Shown here piece by piece: positions 9,137-17,578 of a stretch of 64,000 nt of DNA. The DNA is from LMUY01 sp964242925 (lineage in GTDB: Bacteria > Pseudomonadota > Alphaproteobacteria > Acetobacterales > Acetobacteraceae). Position numbers and translations under genes: made by a program. Below the pieces are notes generated by a model. The model was given only the letters and a program-made list of their open reading frames with translations, had not been told where the DNA came from and did no database searches. Numbering within the stretch: the stretch's first letter is position 1; every line of letters begins with the position of its first letter. The stretch lies in the NCBI GenBank assembly GCA_964242925.1, contig CAXTBW010000001.1:29722-93721 (forward strand), given 5' to 3'.

Positions 9137-10091
9137 CGGCATTGTCCCGGTTCGGCGTCCCGTCGAGCACGCCCAAGATGTTCTCCGCCGTCATCACCGC
9201 CATCGCGACCCAGGATTCGGCCGTCACGCCCGCCATGTGCGGAGAGGCGATCACCGAGTCCAGCTGCAACAGCGGGTGCGACGGGTCCGGCGGTTCCGGG
9301 TCGAACACGTCCAGCCCGGCGCCGGCAAGCCGCCCGGCGCGCAGGGCGTCGGCCAGCGCCGCCTCGTTCACGATGCCGCCGCGCGCGGTGTTGACGAGGT
9401 AGGCGCCAGGCTTCATGCGGGACAGCCGCGCCGCGTCGAACAGGTCGACGGTGTCGGCGTTCTTCGGGCAGTGAATGGTCACGAAATGCGCCCGGGCGAG
9501 CGCGGCGTCCAGGTCGGGCGCGGGTTCGCAGCCTGCGTCGCGGATCGCCTGCGCCGGCACGAGCGGATCGTACGCCAGCACGTTCATGCCGAGCGCCTGG
9601 CAACGCGGCGCGGTGCGCGAGCCGATGCGACCGAACCCCACCACCAGCACGGTCTTGCCGAACAGTTCGCCGGGCAGGCCTTCCTTGCGATCGTGGCCCA
9701 CCCCGGCACGCACCCGGCGGTCCATGCCTTGCGACTGCTTGGCGAGGGCGAACATGAAGTAGACGGCGTGCTCGGCGACGCTGCGGGAGTTCGCGATCCC
9801 GACGACCATCAGCGGAATCCCACGCTCCGTCAGCGCCGGCACCTCGACCGCGTCGAAGCCGACGCCGATCCGTGCGGCGACTTTCAGGTTCGGCGCCGCA
9901 GCGGCTGCGGCCCGGTCAAACCGCGTGTAGGACAGCGCAATGGCGGAGGCGTCCCGCAGTCGCTCGTGCAGGTCGGGGGCCGATATCGCAGGGTCGTAGC
10001 GTTCCACCCGGATATCGCTCCGCTGCTCCAGCAGGGCCACGCCGTCCTGCCCCATCGAGAAAGGCACAAGGACGATTCTCGCATTTTGCAC
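9105..10091 (-). CDS. D-isomer-specific 2-hydroxyacid dehydrogenase (SerA-like)
   Basis: This 328-residue enzyme has the NAD-binding motif VVGFGRIGSRTAPRCQALG, the catalytic Arg in NTARGGIVNEAAL, a Glu in FDPEPPDPSHPLL and the His in ASPHMAGVT. This is the full set for D-2-hydroxyacid dehydrogenases. It is shorter than full SerA and lacks an ACT domain, so a role on a dedicated 2-oxo acid is more likely than serine synthesis. The GTG start is preceded by AGGAGG at good spacing. The last codons overlap the 3' end of the convergent aldolase. Confidence 0.88.
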   Translation of the reverse strand: MQNARIVLVPFSMGQDGVALLEQRSDIRVERYDPAISAPDLHERLRDASAIALSYTRFDRAAAAAAPNLKVAARIGVGFDAVEVPALTERGIPLMVVGIANSRSVAEHAVYFMFALAKQSQGMDRRVRAGVGHDRKEGLPGELFGKTVLVVGFGRIGSRTAPRCQALGMNVLAYDPLVPAQAIRDAGCEPAPDLDAALARAHFVTIHCPKNADTVDLFDAARLSRMKPGAYLVNTARGGIVNEAALADALRAGRLAGAGLDVFDPEPPDPSHPLLQLDSVIASPHMAGVTAESWVAMAVMTAENILGVLDGTPNRDNAVNPEALRPPA

Positions 10092-10234
10092 CGGGTGAGT
10101 CCTCCTGGGCCGAGGCTATGCCATCGGGGGCGTCTTCGCCAACAGGCGTGCCAACCGATCTGGATGGGGGTAGGTTGCTCCTACCGGGAACGATGTTCGA
10201 GCCCGTCGCAGGAACGAATAGGGACGGGAGAAAC

Positions 10235-11095
10235 ATGATGCGCGCCGATGCCGCCAAGATGAAGGCGTTGCTTGATCAGCCGGCCATGCAGGTCGTGCCA
10301 GGCTGCGGCGACGGCATGGCCGCGCGGCTGGTGCAGGAGGCCGGGTTCGCGATCGGGTTCGCGTCGGGGTCCAGCATCCACGCGATGCGTCTGGCGATGC
10401 CGGACATGGACCTGCTGACCTTGCCCGAGATGCGCGACGCCGTGGAGTGCATGGCGCAGGCGGCGCCCGGCGTGCTGTGGCTGGCCGACGGCGACACCGG
10501 CTACGGCAACGCGATTAGCGTGCAACGGACGGTGCGGGAGTACGCTCGCGCCGGCGCCGCCGCGGTGTTGATCGAGGACAAGGCCTGGCCGCGCCCGCTC
10601 GGCTCCGGCGGCGCCAAGCTGGTGATCGAGCGGGACGCGGCGCGCCTGCGCATCCGCGCCGCCATCCAGGCTGCGCGCGACGAGGGCGTGCTGCTGCTGG
10701 CGCGCACCGACGCCTGCCGCTCGCGCGGCTTCGACGAGGCGCTCGCCCGGTTCCAAGACTTCGCCGCGGAGGGCGCCGACATCTTGTTCCTCGACTCGCC
10801 CGAGAGCCAGGAGCAGATGCGCGCCTTCGTGGCGGCGGCAGGGGGCAAGCCGACCGTGTCGGTGACCTCGCCTGCGGGCAAGCACTACATGCCGGATGAC
10901 GCCGAGCTGGCCGCCAACGGCGTGAAGTTCGCCATCTACCCGCAGGAGGTCCTGGCCGCGACGGTACAGGCGGTGCGCGCAGCGCTCGCCGGGCTGAAGG
11001 GCGGCCCGCGCGCGCCGGTGGCCAGCGTCGCGGAGCTGGCGAGCGCGGTCCGCACGGCCGACTACCTGGCCATCGACGATCGGTTGGCGCAATGA
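10235..11095 (+). CDS. Isocitrate lyase/PEP mutase superfamily protein
   Basis: The protein has 286 residues. GGGAG sits just before the ATG at 10235 (a second ATG follows directly). Motifs include VVPGCGDGMAARLVQEAGF, the Mg-binding stretch LADGDTGYGNA and VLIEDKAWPRPLGSGG. Methylisocitrate lyases carry a catalytic Cys (K-[KR]-C-G-H) at the last position, and here it is absent. That favours an oxaloacetate-decarboxylase, phosphonate-hydrolase or other PEP-mutase-like reaction on a 2-oxo acid. It is separate from cydA by 85 bases. Confidence 0.83.
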   Translation: MMRADAAKMKALLDQPAMQVVPGCGDGMAARLVQEAGFAIGFASGSSIHAMRLAMPDMDLLTLPEMRDAVECMAQAAPGVLWLADGDTGYGNAISVQRTVREYARAGAAAVLIEDKAWPRPLGSGGAKLVIERDAARLRIRAAIQAARDEGVLLLARTDACRSRGFDEALARFQDFAAEGADILFLDSPESQEQMRAFVAAAGGKPTVSVTSPAGKHYMPDDAELAANGVKFAIYPQEVLAATVQAVRAALAGLKGGPRAPVASVAELASAVRTADYLAIDDRLAQ

Positions 11096-11180
11096 CCGCA
11101 TTGCGCCATAAGTAGTTTCCGAGGGTTTCCCCCGGCGCACCGCGGCCGCATGAGGGAGACTGCGCTGGAGACGTGAGCTT

Positions 11181-12572
11181 GTGACCTTGGACCCGCTGCT
11201 GCTGTCCCGCCTGCAATGGGTGTGGGTCATATCCTGGCACATCCTGCTGCCCGCGTTCACGGTCGGCTTGGCATCCTACATCGCCGTGCTCGAAGGCCTT
11301 GCCTTCTTTACCGGCAGGGAGATGTGGGCGCGCATCTCCGCATTCTGGACGCGGATCTTCGCCGTGTCGTTCGGCATGGGCGTTGTCTCGGGGATCGTCA
11401 TGCCGTTCCAGATCGGCACCAATTGGAGCCGCTTCTCGGATACCACGGCCAACGTGCTGGCGCCGTTGCTGGCCTACGAGGGGCTGACGGCGTTCTTCCT
11501 CGAAGCGTCCTTCCTGGGCGTGCTGCTGTTCGGGCGCAAGCTGGTGCCGCCCTGGGTGCACTTCTTCGCTGGCGTGATGGTCGCGGCCGGCACGTTGTTC
11601 TCGACGTTCTGGATCCTATCGGTGAACAGCTGGATGCAGACGCCGCAAGGCTTCCACGTGTCGGACGGCCGGTTCTTCCCGGACGATTGGTGGGCGATCA
11701 TCTTCAACCCGTCGTTCCCGTATCGCTATCTGCACAATGTGACGGCGTTCTACATCACCACCGGGTTCATCGTGCTCGGCGTAGCGGCATGGCTGCTGCG
11801 GCGGGGCCGCTCTGTCGCCGAAGCGGGAGTGATGGTCCGCATGGCGTTGAACATGCTGATCGTCCTGGTGCCGTTGCAGATGGTTCTCGGTGACCTGCAT
11901 GGGACCAACACCCGGGAGCGCCAGCCAGCCAAGTTCGCCGCGATCGAGGGCCGCTACGACACCGTCCATCCACTGCCGCTGACGCTGTTCGGCATCCCGG
12001 ACGACGTGGATGGCCGGATGCGGTACGCGGTGGAGATCCCGGCCTTGGGCAGCCTGTTGCTGACGCACTCGCTCGATGGAACGATCCAGGGGCTGGACAG
12101 CTTTCCGCCGGATCAACGGCCGCCGGTCGGGCCCCCGTTCTTCGGCTTCCGCATCATGGTGGGGATCGCCGTCGTCATGCTGTTCATGGCGGTGGCCGGG
12201 CAGGTTTTGCGCCGCGGCGGCAGGGTGTATCGGTCCGTGTGGTTCCTGATCCTGGCCCAATGGACGGCGCCGCTCGGCTTCGTCGCGGTGATCGCGGGTT
12301 GGACCACGACGGAGGTCGGGCGCCAGCCATGGACGGTCTACGGCCTGCTGCGGACGGCGCAGTCGGTGACGCCATCGCTGACCGGGATGGACGTGGCGAT
12401 CTCGCTGGCGCTGTACATGGTGGTCTACCTGATCATGTTCCCGACCGGGTTCGCGTTCATGGCCGGCATCGTCCGCCATGGCGTGGCCGCGGCCAACGCG
12501 CCGCCGCCGCCGATCGAGGCCGGGCGCCCGGCGCCGCCGTACGTCGCCGCCACCGCGCCTGCGGGGGAGTAG
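11181..12572 (+). CDS. cydA: Cytochrome bd ubiquinol oxidase subunit I (cyanide-insensitive type)
   Basis: This 463-residue inner-membrane quinol oxidase subunit has haem ligands H20 (WHILLPAFTVG) and H185 (YRYLHNVTAF) and a Met in FGFRIMVG near residue 325. The conserved TTEVGRQPW block is present. The quinol loop is short, as in the CioA branch, which tolerates cyanide and sulfide. The GTG start has GGAG 11-14 bases upstream. cydB follows after 4 bases. Together they reduce O2 at high affinity without pumping protons. No small CydX-type subunit was found after cydB. Confidence 0.94.
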   Translation: MTLDPLLLSRLQWVWVISWHILLPAFTVGLASYIAVLEGLAFFTGREMWARISAFWTRIFAVSFGMGVVSGIVMPFQIGTNWSRFSDTTANVLAPLLAYEGLTAFFLEASFLGVLLFGRKLVPPWVHFFAGVMVAAGTLFSTFWILSVNSWMQTPQGFHVSDGRFFPDDWWAIIFNPSFPYRYLHNVTAFYITTGFIVLGVAAWLLRRGRSVAEAGVMVRMALNMLIVLVPLQMVLGDLHGTNTRERQPAKFAAIEGRYDTVHPLPLTLFGIPDDVDGRMRYAVEIPALGSLLLTHSLDGTIQGLDSFPPDQRPPVGPPFFGFRIMVGIAVVMLFMAVAGQVLRRGGRVYRSVWFLILAQWTAPLGFVAVIAGWTTTEVGRQPWTVYGLLRTAQSVTPSLTGMDVAISLALYMVVYLIMFPTGFAFMAGIVRHGVAAANAPPPPIEAGRPAPPYVAATAPAGE

Positions 12573-12576
12573 CGTC

Positions 12577-13584
12577 ATGTGGCACAGCCTGGTCCCGATC
12601 TGGACGGTGATCCTCGGGCTCGGCGTGTTCATCTACGTCACGCTGGACGGGTTCGACCTGGGCGTCGGCATGCTGCACGGCCTGGTGCGCCCAGACGACC
12701 GGGAGACGCTGATGAACTCGATCGGGCCATTCTGGGACGGCAACGAGACCTGGCTGATCCTCGGCGGCGTCGGCCTATTGGCCGCGTTCCCGGTTGCGTT
12801 TGCGATCATCATCCCGGCGGTGTATTTCCCAATCCTGCTGATGCTGCTGGCGTTGGTGTTCCGCGGCGTCGCGTTCGAGTTCCGGTTCAAGCATCCGCGA
12901 TTGAAGTGGTTCTGGGATTGGGCGTTCTGCGGCGGTTCGCTGCTGGCGACCATCGCGCAGGGCGTCGTGCTCGGCAGCTTCATCCAGGGCTTCAAGGTGG
13001 ATGGCCGCGTGTTCACCGGGTCGTCGTTCGACTTCGCCACGCCGTTCGCCTTGCTGACGGGCGTGGCGCTGGTGTTCGGCTACGCGCTGCTCGGCGCGGG
13101 GTGGCTGGTGTTGAAGACGGAAGGGCCGTTGCAGGCATGGTCGCGCCGCGCGGGCCGGGTTAGCCTCGTGGCGGTATCGTGTTGCATCGTGGCCGTCAGC
13201 CTGTGGACGCCGTTGGCCAGCAGCGTAATTGCCCAGCGCTGGTTCGGGTGGCCCAACTTGGCCTTCCTGCTGCCGCTGCCGGTCGCGACGGCGGCAGTGG
13301 GGTTGTATGCATGGCGCGCGCTGGGCCGCGACGGCGCATGGCAGGCGTTCGCCGCGTCCATCGGTCTGTTTGCGTTGTCGTTCCTGGGGATTGCGATCAG
13401 CCTATGGCCGATGATCGTGCCGGGTCACTTCACCCTGTGGGAAGCCGCCTCGCCGGAGAGCACGCAGGCCTTCCTGCTGGTTGGGACGTTGGTGCTGCTG
13501 CCGGTCGTGCTGTTCTACACTGCGTGGTCGTACTGGGTGTTCCGCGGCAAGGTCCGGCCCGGTGAGAGCCACTACGCAGCCTAG
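12577..13584 (+). CDS. cydB: Cytochrome bd ubiquinol oxidase subunit II
   Basis: This 335-residue membrane protein begins MWHSLVPIWTVILGLGVFIYVTLDGFDLG, with the family motif GFDLGVGML, then NSIGPFWDGNETWLILGG and FRGVAFEFR. It pairs with CydA to form the bd oxidase core. The ATG is 4 bases after the cydA stop, and its ribosome site (GGGGGAG) lies inside the end of cydA, so the two are coupled. Family length is 330-380. The next 230 bases hold only a broken gene on the other strand. Confidence 0.94.
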   Translation: MWHSLVPIWTVILGLGVFIYVTLDGFDLGVGMLHGLVRPDDRETLMNSIGPFWDGNETWLILGGVGLLAAFPVAFAIIIPAVYFPILLMLLALVFRGVAFEFRFKHPRLKWFWDWAFCGGSLLATIAQGVVLGSFIQGFKVDGRVFTGSSFDFATPFALLTGVALVFGYALLGAGWLVLKTEGPLQAWSRRAGRVSLVAVSCCIVAVSLWTPLASSVIAQRWFGWPNLAFLLPLPVATAAVGLYAWRALGRDGAWQAFAASIGLFALSFLGIAISLWPMIVPGHFTLWEAASPESTQAFLLVGTLVLLPVVLFYTAWSYWVFRGKVRPGESHYAA

Positions 13585-13588
13585 GTGT

Positions 13589-13735
13589 TCAGCGTCCGCG
13601 ATTCCCCCTTGGCGATGCCCAGCACCGTGCGGCCGCCGACAGTCCCGTCAGCTCCATGACGGAGCCGAACAGCCCGACCGGCAGGTAGTCGACCATGGGC
13701 CTGCCGGGCGCGACGAGAGCCTGGGACTCGCTCAC
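13589..13735 (-). pseudogene. Truncated N-terminus of a SLAC1/TehA-family (TDT) transporter
   Basis: A GTG start with GGAG about 7 bases upstream opens a 48-codon frame. It contains the stretch YLPVGLFGSVMELTGLSAA, which closely resembles the first membrane helix of tellurite-resistance/dicarboxylate (SLAC1-type) channels (commonly YLPVSLFGSVMGLxGL). Family members have about 320 residues, so almost the whole gene is missing. After SAAARC the frame degenerates to a TGA. In another frame the bases run into VLGIAKGESRTLNT and a stop at the end of cydB, perhaps a C-terminal scrap of another gene. A deletion next to the oxidase operon is the simplest reading. Confidence 0.5.
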
Positions 13736-13814
13736 GACATTCTCCACAGGCTCGGGACCTTGACGCAGCCGTTCCGGGACCGATACTTATCCGGATGGGT
13801 GTCGGAGATCAACG

Positions 13815-14033
13815 ATGGCGTCCAAAGTGGTTGCTGTAATGCTCGCGCTGCTGGCGATTGGCGCGGCAGGTCCAGCCGCGGCGCTGGTTCCGCCGCTTGT
13901 GGCATCCTGCTTCCTTCAGGGGCAGGCGAGTTGCCTGCCGCTCAACTCCTACGATTGCGAGGCGCAGCACGGACGCTGGACAATGGACCCATGCACGCAA
14001 TCCCAGACCGGGCGGCCCGCGCCGAGTCATTGA
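13815..14033 (+). CDS. Small secreted four-cysteine protein, unknown function
   Basis: This 72-residue protein has a clear Sec signal (MASKVVAVMLALLAIGAAGPAAA) and a mature part of about 48 residues with cysteines at 32, 40, 48 and 60, enough for two disulfides. GGAG lies 9-12 bases before the ATG. No family was recognised. It could be periplasmic or released. The short open frame is supported by the signal peptide and ribosome site rather than by homology, so it may still be spurious. Confidence 0.55.
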   Translation: MASKVVAVMLALLAIGAAGPAAALVPPLVASCFLQGQASCLPLNSYDCEAQHGRWTMDPCTQSQTGRPAPSH

Positions 14034-14186
14034 GCCGGCTTGCAGAGTTTCTCAAGGGCCGCTCCGCCCCGGCGTGACGTTCGGTTCCCCGGACCGTGAT
14101 GAAACCGAGCCGCGCTTTGGCCGATGGGAGATAGCGCGATAGATTACGGACGGGCGCGGCGTCCGGCGATCACGAGAGGCCATCCC

Positions 14187-15326
14187 ATGCCTGACCTGTT
14201 CAGCCCCTACACGCTCAAGGGCGTGACGCTCCGCAATCGCATCGCGATGTCGCCGATGACGATGTATCGCTCGGTCGATGGCAAGATGAACGACTACCAC
14301 GTGATGCTGATGGGGTCGCGCGCGGCCGGCGGCTTCGGCCTGGTGTTCCCCGAGCAGATCGCCATCACTCCCGACGGCCGCACCGGCACGTGTTGCGCCG
14401 GCATCTGGGACGACGACCAGATCGAGGACCTGTCGCGGGTGGCCGCCATCATCAAGGAGATGGGGGCTGTCCCCGGCATCCAGCTCGGCCACACCGGGCG
14501 CAAGGGCAGTGAGCAGAAGCCCTGGGAGGGGAAGCTGCAGATTGCGCCCGACCACCCGGATGGCTGGCAGGTGCGCGGCCCGTCGGCCATCACCTATGGC
14601 GGCCGCTACACCTACCCGGTGCAGGCGTTGAGCGTCGCGGAGATCCACGAGCTGCACCGCGCCTATGCCGATGCGGCGCGGCGGGCCCTGGCGGCCGGGT
14701 TCGAGTGGCTGGAGATGCACTTTGCGCATGGCTACCTGGGGGCGAGCTTCTTCTCGCCGCTCGCCAATCAGCGCACGGATGAATACGGCGGCAGCGTCGC
14801 CAACCGGCTGCGCTTTCATCGCGAGGCGATGGACGCGGTGCGCGCCGTCTGGCCGGAGCGGCTGCCGTTGACGATGCGGCTGGGCTCGGACGATTTCCAC
14901 GCGGATGGCGTGCAGTTCGACGACTCCGTGTGGGCGGTTGGGGAGTTGAAGCGGCACGGGCTCGACATGGCCGATCTCAGCCTCGGCATGAACACGGACG
15001 AGATGCAGGAGCCGCCGTTCTCGCGGGCGGCGTTCATGGTCGAGCGCGGCAACCGGGTGCGGCGGGAGGTGGGCATCCCGGTCGGCGTCAGCTGGAACCT
15101 CGGGCAGCCGGCGGTGGCGGACCGGGTCATCCGCGAGGAGCTCATCGACCTGGTGTTCCTGGGCCGTCCGGCGCTGGCCAACCCGCATTGGCCGATCTGG
15201 GCTGCGCGGGAGTTGGCGCACAACGATCCGTTCTCGTTGCTGCCGCAGGACTGGTCGTGGTGGCTGCGCAACCGGCCAGGCTCGGAGAACTCGCACGGCT
15301 GGCCGGCGCCGGCGGCGCAGGCGTGA
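14187..15326 (+). CDS. NADH:flavin oxidoreductase, old yellow enzyme family
   Basis: This 379-residue single-domain FMN protein starts MPDLFSPYTLKGVTLRNRIAMSPM, the YqjM-like beginning. It carries QLGHTGRKGS and the long family block HFAHGYLGASFFSPLANQRTDEYGGSVANRLR. YqjM-type enzymes reduce activated C=C bonds such as enones; related members demethylate or reduce nitro groups. GAGAGG is about 8 bases before the ATG. It is convergent with the SDR/binding protein/hydratase operon and may share a substrate with it, but nothing proves this. Confidence 0.88.
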   Translation: MPDLFSPYTLKGVTLRNRIAMSPMTMYRSVDGKMNDYHVMLMGSRAAGGFGLVFPEQIAITPDGRTGTCCAGIWDDDQIEDLSRVAAIIKEMGAVPGIQLGHTGRKGSEQKPWEGKLQIAPDHPDGWQVRGPSAITYGGRYTYPVQALSVAEIHELHRAYADAARRALAAGFEWLEMHFAHGYLGASFFSPLANQRTDEYGGSVANRLRFHREAMDAVRAVWPERLPLTMRLGSDDFHADGVQFDDSVWAVGELKRHGLDMADLSLGMNTDEMQEPPFSRAAFMVERGNRVRREVGIPVGVSWNLGQPAVADRVIREELIDLVFLGRPALANPHWPIWAARELAHNDPFSLLPQDWSWWLRNRPGSENSHGWPAPAAQA

Positions 15327-15354
15327 CCTTAAACCAGCGGCCCAAACAATCATT

Positions 15355-15453
15355 CGTCATCACGAGCCGCCGCTTGGCGGCGCGGCGATCCAGGACGGCG
15401 AGCAAGGTGCTGGCGGCTGGAGTGCCGCGTCGCAAGAGCTCCTCGCAATGACG
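15355..15453. repeat. Intergenic palindromic repeat, CGTCATTGCGAGG family, copy 1
   Basis: A 99-base imperfect inverted repeat begins CGTCATCACGAGCCGC and ends CTCCTCGCAATGACG, with internal GATCCAGG and GCTGGAGTGCCGCG arms. It sits between convergent genes and may fold as a long hairpin that ends transcription from both sides. Related copies lie at 20002, 26783 and 59346. Palindromes of this sequence are common in alphaproteobacterial intergenic DNA. Confidence 0.75.
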
Positions 15454-15527
15454 ATAAGTGGCGCGGTGAGAAAGTCAGCGTTTCGGCCGCTGATGGCATT
15501 TTGCCATGCCCGGGCATGACGATGTGG

Positions 15528-16331
15528 TTAGCCGGGGCCGAACGTCGTGTAGCCGCCATCGACCACGATCTCGGTCCCGGTGATGTAGCCCGCCTCGTCC
15601 GAGACCAGGAACAGCACGGCGTGCGCCACGTCCCACCCGGTGCCCATGCGGCCCATCGGCACCTGGGCGTTGCGCTTGGCGATCAGCGCCTCGGCGTCGT
15701 TCCCGCCGACTTGGCGCGCCAACCGGTACTCGACCAGCGGCGTGTGCATCAGGCCGGGCACGACGGTGTTGCAGCGGATGCCCTGCTTCGCGTAGGCGCC
15801 GGCCGTCGAGCGCGAGAACTGGATCACCGCCGCCTTGCTCGCGCTGTAGCCGACATGCGTGCGCTCCGCCGTGTTGCGCATCCCGGCCACCGACGACAGG
15901 TTGACGATGGCCCCGGCGCCTTGCTCCGCCATGACGGGCAGCACGTATTTGCAGCCCAGGAACACCGTCTTGAGGTTGAAGTCGATCTGCCGGTCCCAAT
16001 TGTCCTCGGGCATGGTGACCGGGTTGCCGGGCTCGGAGCCGCCGACGTTGTTGACCAGGATGTCGATGCGTCCGAAGCGGCCCAGGCAGGCCTGCACCAT
16101 CTCCCGCACGTCCGCCGCGTCCAGCATGTCGCATCGCGTCGCGGCGCAAACGTTGCCCTCCGCCTCGATCACGCTGCGGGTTCCCGCCACGGCGTCGTCG
16201 TTGACGTCCACCAGGAACACGGCGGCGCCCTGCCGCGCCAGCAGCGTCGCGGTGGCGCGGCCATTGCCCCACCCCGGCCCGACCGAGCCGGCGCCTGTGA
16301 CGATCGCAACTTTCCCGGTCAGGTCAAGCAT
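15528..16331 (-). CDS. SDR-family oxidoreductase
   Basis: This 267-residue classical SDR has a cofactor loop TGAGSVGPGWGNGRA, which is two residues longer than the usual TGxxxGIG. NNVG, the Ser in NLSSVAG and the catalytic YSASK are present, and the C-terminus GTEIVVDGGYTTFG is typical of NAD(P)-linked alcohol dehydrogenases. It is the last gene of a three-gene operon: hydratase, periplasmic binding protein, SDR (36 bases after the binding protein). This suggests oxidation of a hydroxyacyl intermediate from an imported compound. Confidence 0.9.
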   Translation of the reverse strand: MLDLTGKVAIVTGAGSVGPGWGNGRATATLLARQGAAVFLVDVNDDAVAGTRSVIEAEGNVCAATRCDMLDAADVREMVQACLGRFGRIDILVNNVGGSEPGNPVTMPEDNWDRQIDFNLKTVFLGCKYVLPVMAEQGAGAIVNLSSVAGMRNTAERTHVGYSASKAAVIQFSRSTAGAYAKQGIRCNTVVPGLMHTPLVEYRLARQVGGNDAEALIAKRNAQVPMGRMGTGWDVAHAVLFLVSDEAGYITGTEIVVDGGYTTFGPG

Positions 16332-16367
16332 CAGACAATCTCCTCAGTAAGGTTCAGCCTACGCCCG

Positions 16368-17561
16368 CTACTTCGCGAGCGGACAGCCGCCATCGGCCAG
16401 CGGGCGGTACGCCTGCGCGCCCGGTATCGTGCCGACCGGCTTGTACAGGTCCCATTCGCCATGCGACTCGGAGGGCGTCTTGACCTGGAACAGGTACATG
16501 TCGCGCACGACTTGGCCATCGACCCGCAACGTGGCGCCATGGCTCATGAAGTCCTCGATCGGGATCGCGCGCATCTGCGCCATCACCTTGTTCGGGTCCG
16601 TCGTGTTCGCGTTGGCCACCGCCTGGAGATAGTGCAACGTGGCCGAGTAGGCGCCCGCCTGGGTCATGCTGGGCTCCCGCTTCACCCGGTCGTAGAACCG
16701 CTTCGACCAGGCGCGGGTCGCGTCGTCCTGGTCCCAGTAGAACGCCTCGGTCAGCAAGAGGCCCTGCGCGATCGGCAACCCCATGCCGTGCACGTCGCTG
16801 ATGAACGCGATCAGCGCCGCCAGCTTCTGCCCGGATTGCGGCAGCCGGTACTCCTTTGCCTGCTTGATGCTGTTGATCAGATCCGTGCCGCCGTTCGCCA
16901 GGCCGACCACGTCCGCCTTCGACGCCTGCGCCTGCAACAGCATGGACGAGAAATCCTGCGTGTTGAGCGGGTGCAGCGCATCGCCCAATACGCTGCCGCC
17001 GTATTCCTTGACCACGGCGGCGGTGTCGGCCTCCAAGGATTTTCCGAACACATAGTCGGCGGTGATGAAGAACCAGGTCTTGCCGCCCGCCTTCACCACG
17101 CCGCTGCCGGTGCCGTGCGCCATGGCGTAGGTGTCCCAGGTCCAGTGCGCGGCGTAGGGCGAGCACTGCTTGCCGGTGATCTCCGAACTGCCGGCGCTGG
17201 TGACGAGGACGATCTTCTTTTTCTCGCGCGACACCTGCATCACGGCCAGCGCCTGGCCCGACGTCGGCAGATCGGTAATCATCTCCACGCCGCTGTCGTA
17301 CCATTGCCGGGCAACCTGCGCGGCGATGTCGGGCTTGTTCTGGCCGTCGGCGTAGACCACCTCGATCGGGCGCCCGAGGATCGTCCGCCCGTAATCCTCC
17401 ACGGCCATGCGCACCGCCTCCACCGACCCCATGCCGCCGATGTCGGCGTAGGTGGAGCTGAGGTCGACCAGCACGCCGATCTTCAGCGGTCCCTCCTCCG
17501 CGTGCAGCGGCTGGGCCAGCAGCAGGGCGAGCGCCGCGATGACAAGCGGACGGAGTTTCAT
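16368..17561 (-). CDS. Liv-type ABC transporter substrate-binding protein
   Basis: This 397-residue periplasmic binding protein has a signal peptide (MKLRPLVIAALALLLAQPLHA), then KIGVLVDLSSTYADIGGMG and VVYADGQNKPDIAAQVARQW, the standard opening of type I (Leu/Ile/Val-like) receptors. The start is put at the ATG at 17561, after GGAAGGGA. An ATG at 17582 overlaps the upstream stop as ATGA and would add seven residues before the signal. No permease or ATPase is adjacent, so it may use a transporter encoded elsewhere, for example the Liv set at 49118-53931. Aromatic acids are common ligands of this subgroup; that is inference. Confidence 0.88.
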   Translation of the reverse strand: MKLRPLVIAALALLLAQPLHAEEGPLKIGVLVDLSSTYADIGGMGSVEAVRMAVEDYGRTILGRPIEVVYADGQNKPDIAAQVARQWYDSGVEMITDLPTSGQALAVMQVSREKKKIVLVTSAGSSEITGKQCSPYAAHWTWDTYAMAHGTGSGVVKAGGKTWFFITADYVFGKSLEADTAAVVKEYGGSVLGDALHPLNTQDFSSMLLQAQASKADVVGLANGGTDLINSIKQAKEYRLPQSGQKLAALIAFISDVHGMGLPIAQGLLLTEAFYWDQDDATRAWSKRFYDRVKREPSMTQAGAYSATLHYLQAVANANTTDPNKVMAQMRAIPIEDFMSHGATLRVDGQVVRDMYLFQVKTPSESHGEWDLYKPVGTIPGAQAYRPLADGGCPLAK

Positions 17562-17578
17562 CGTGGTCCCTTCCGTGG

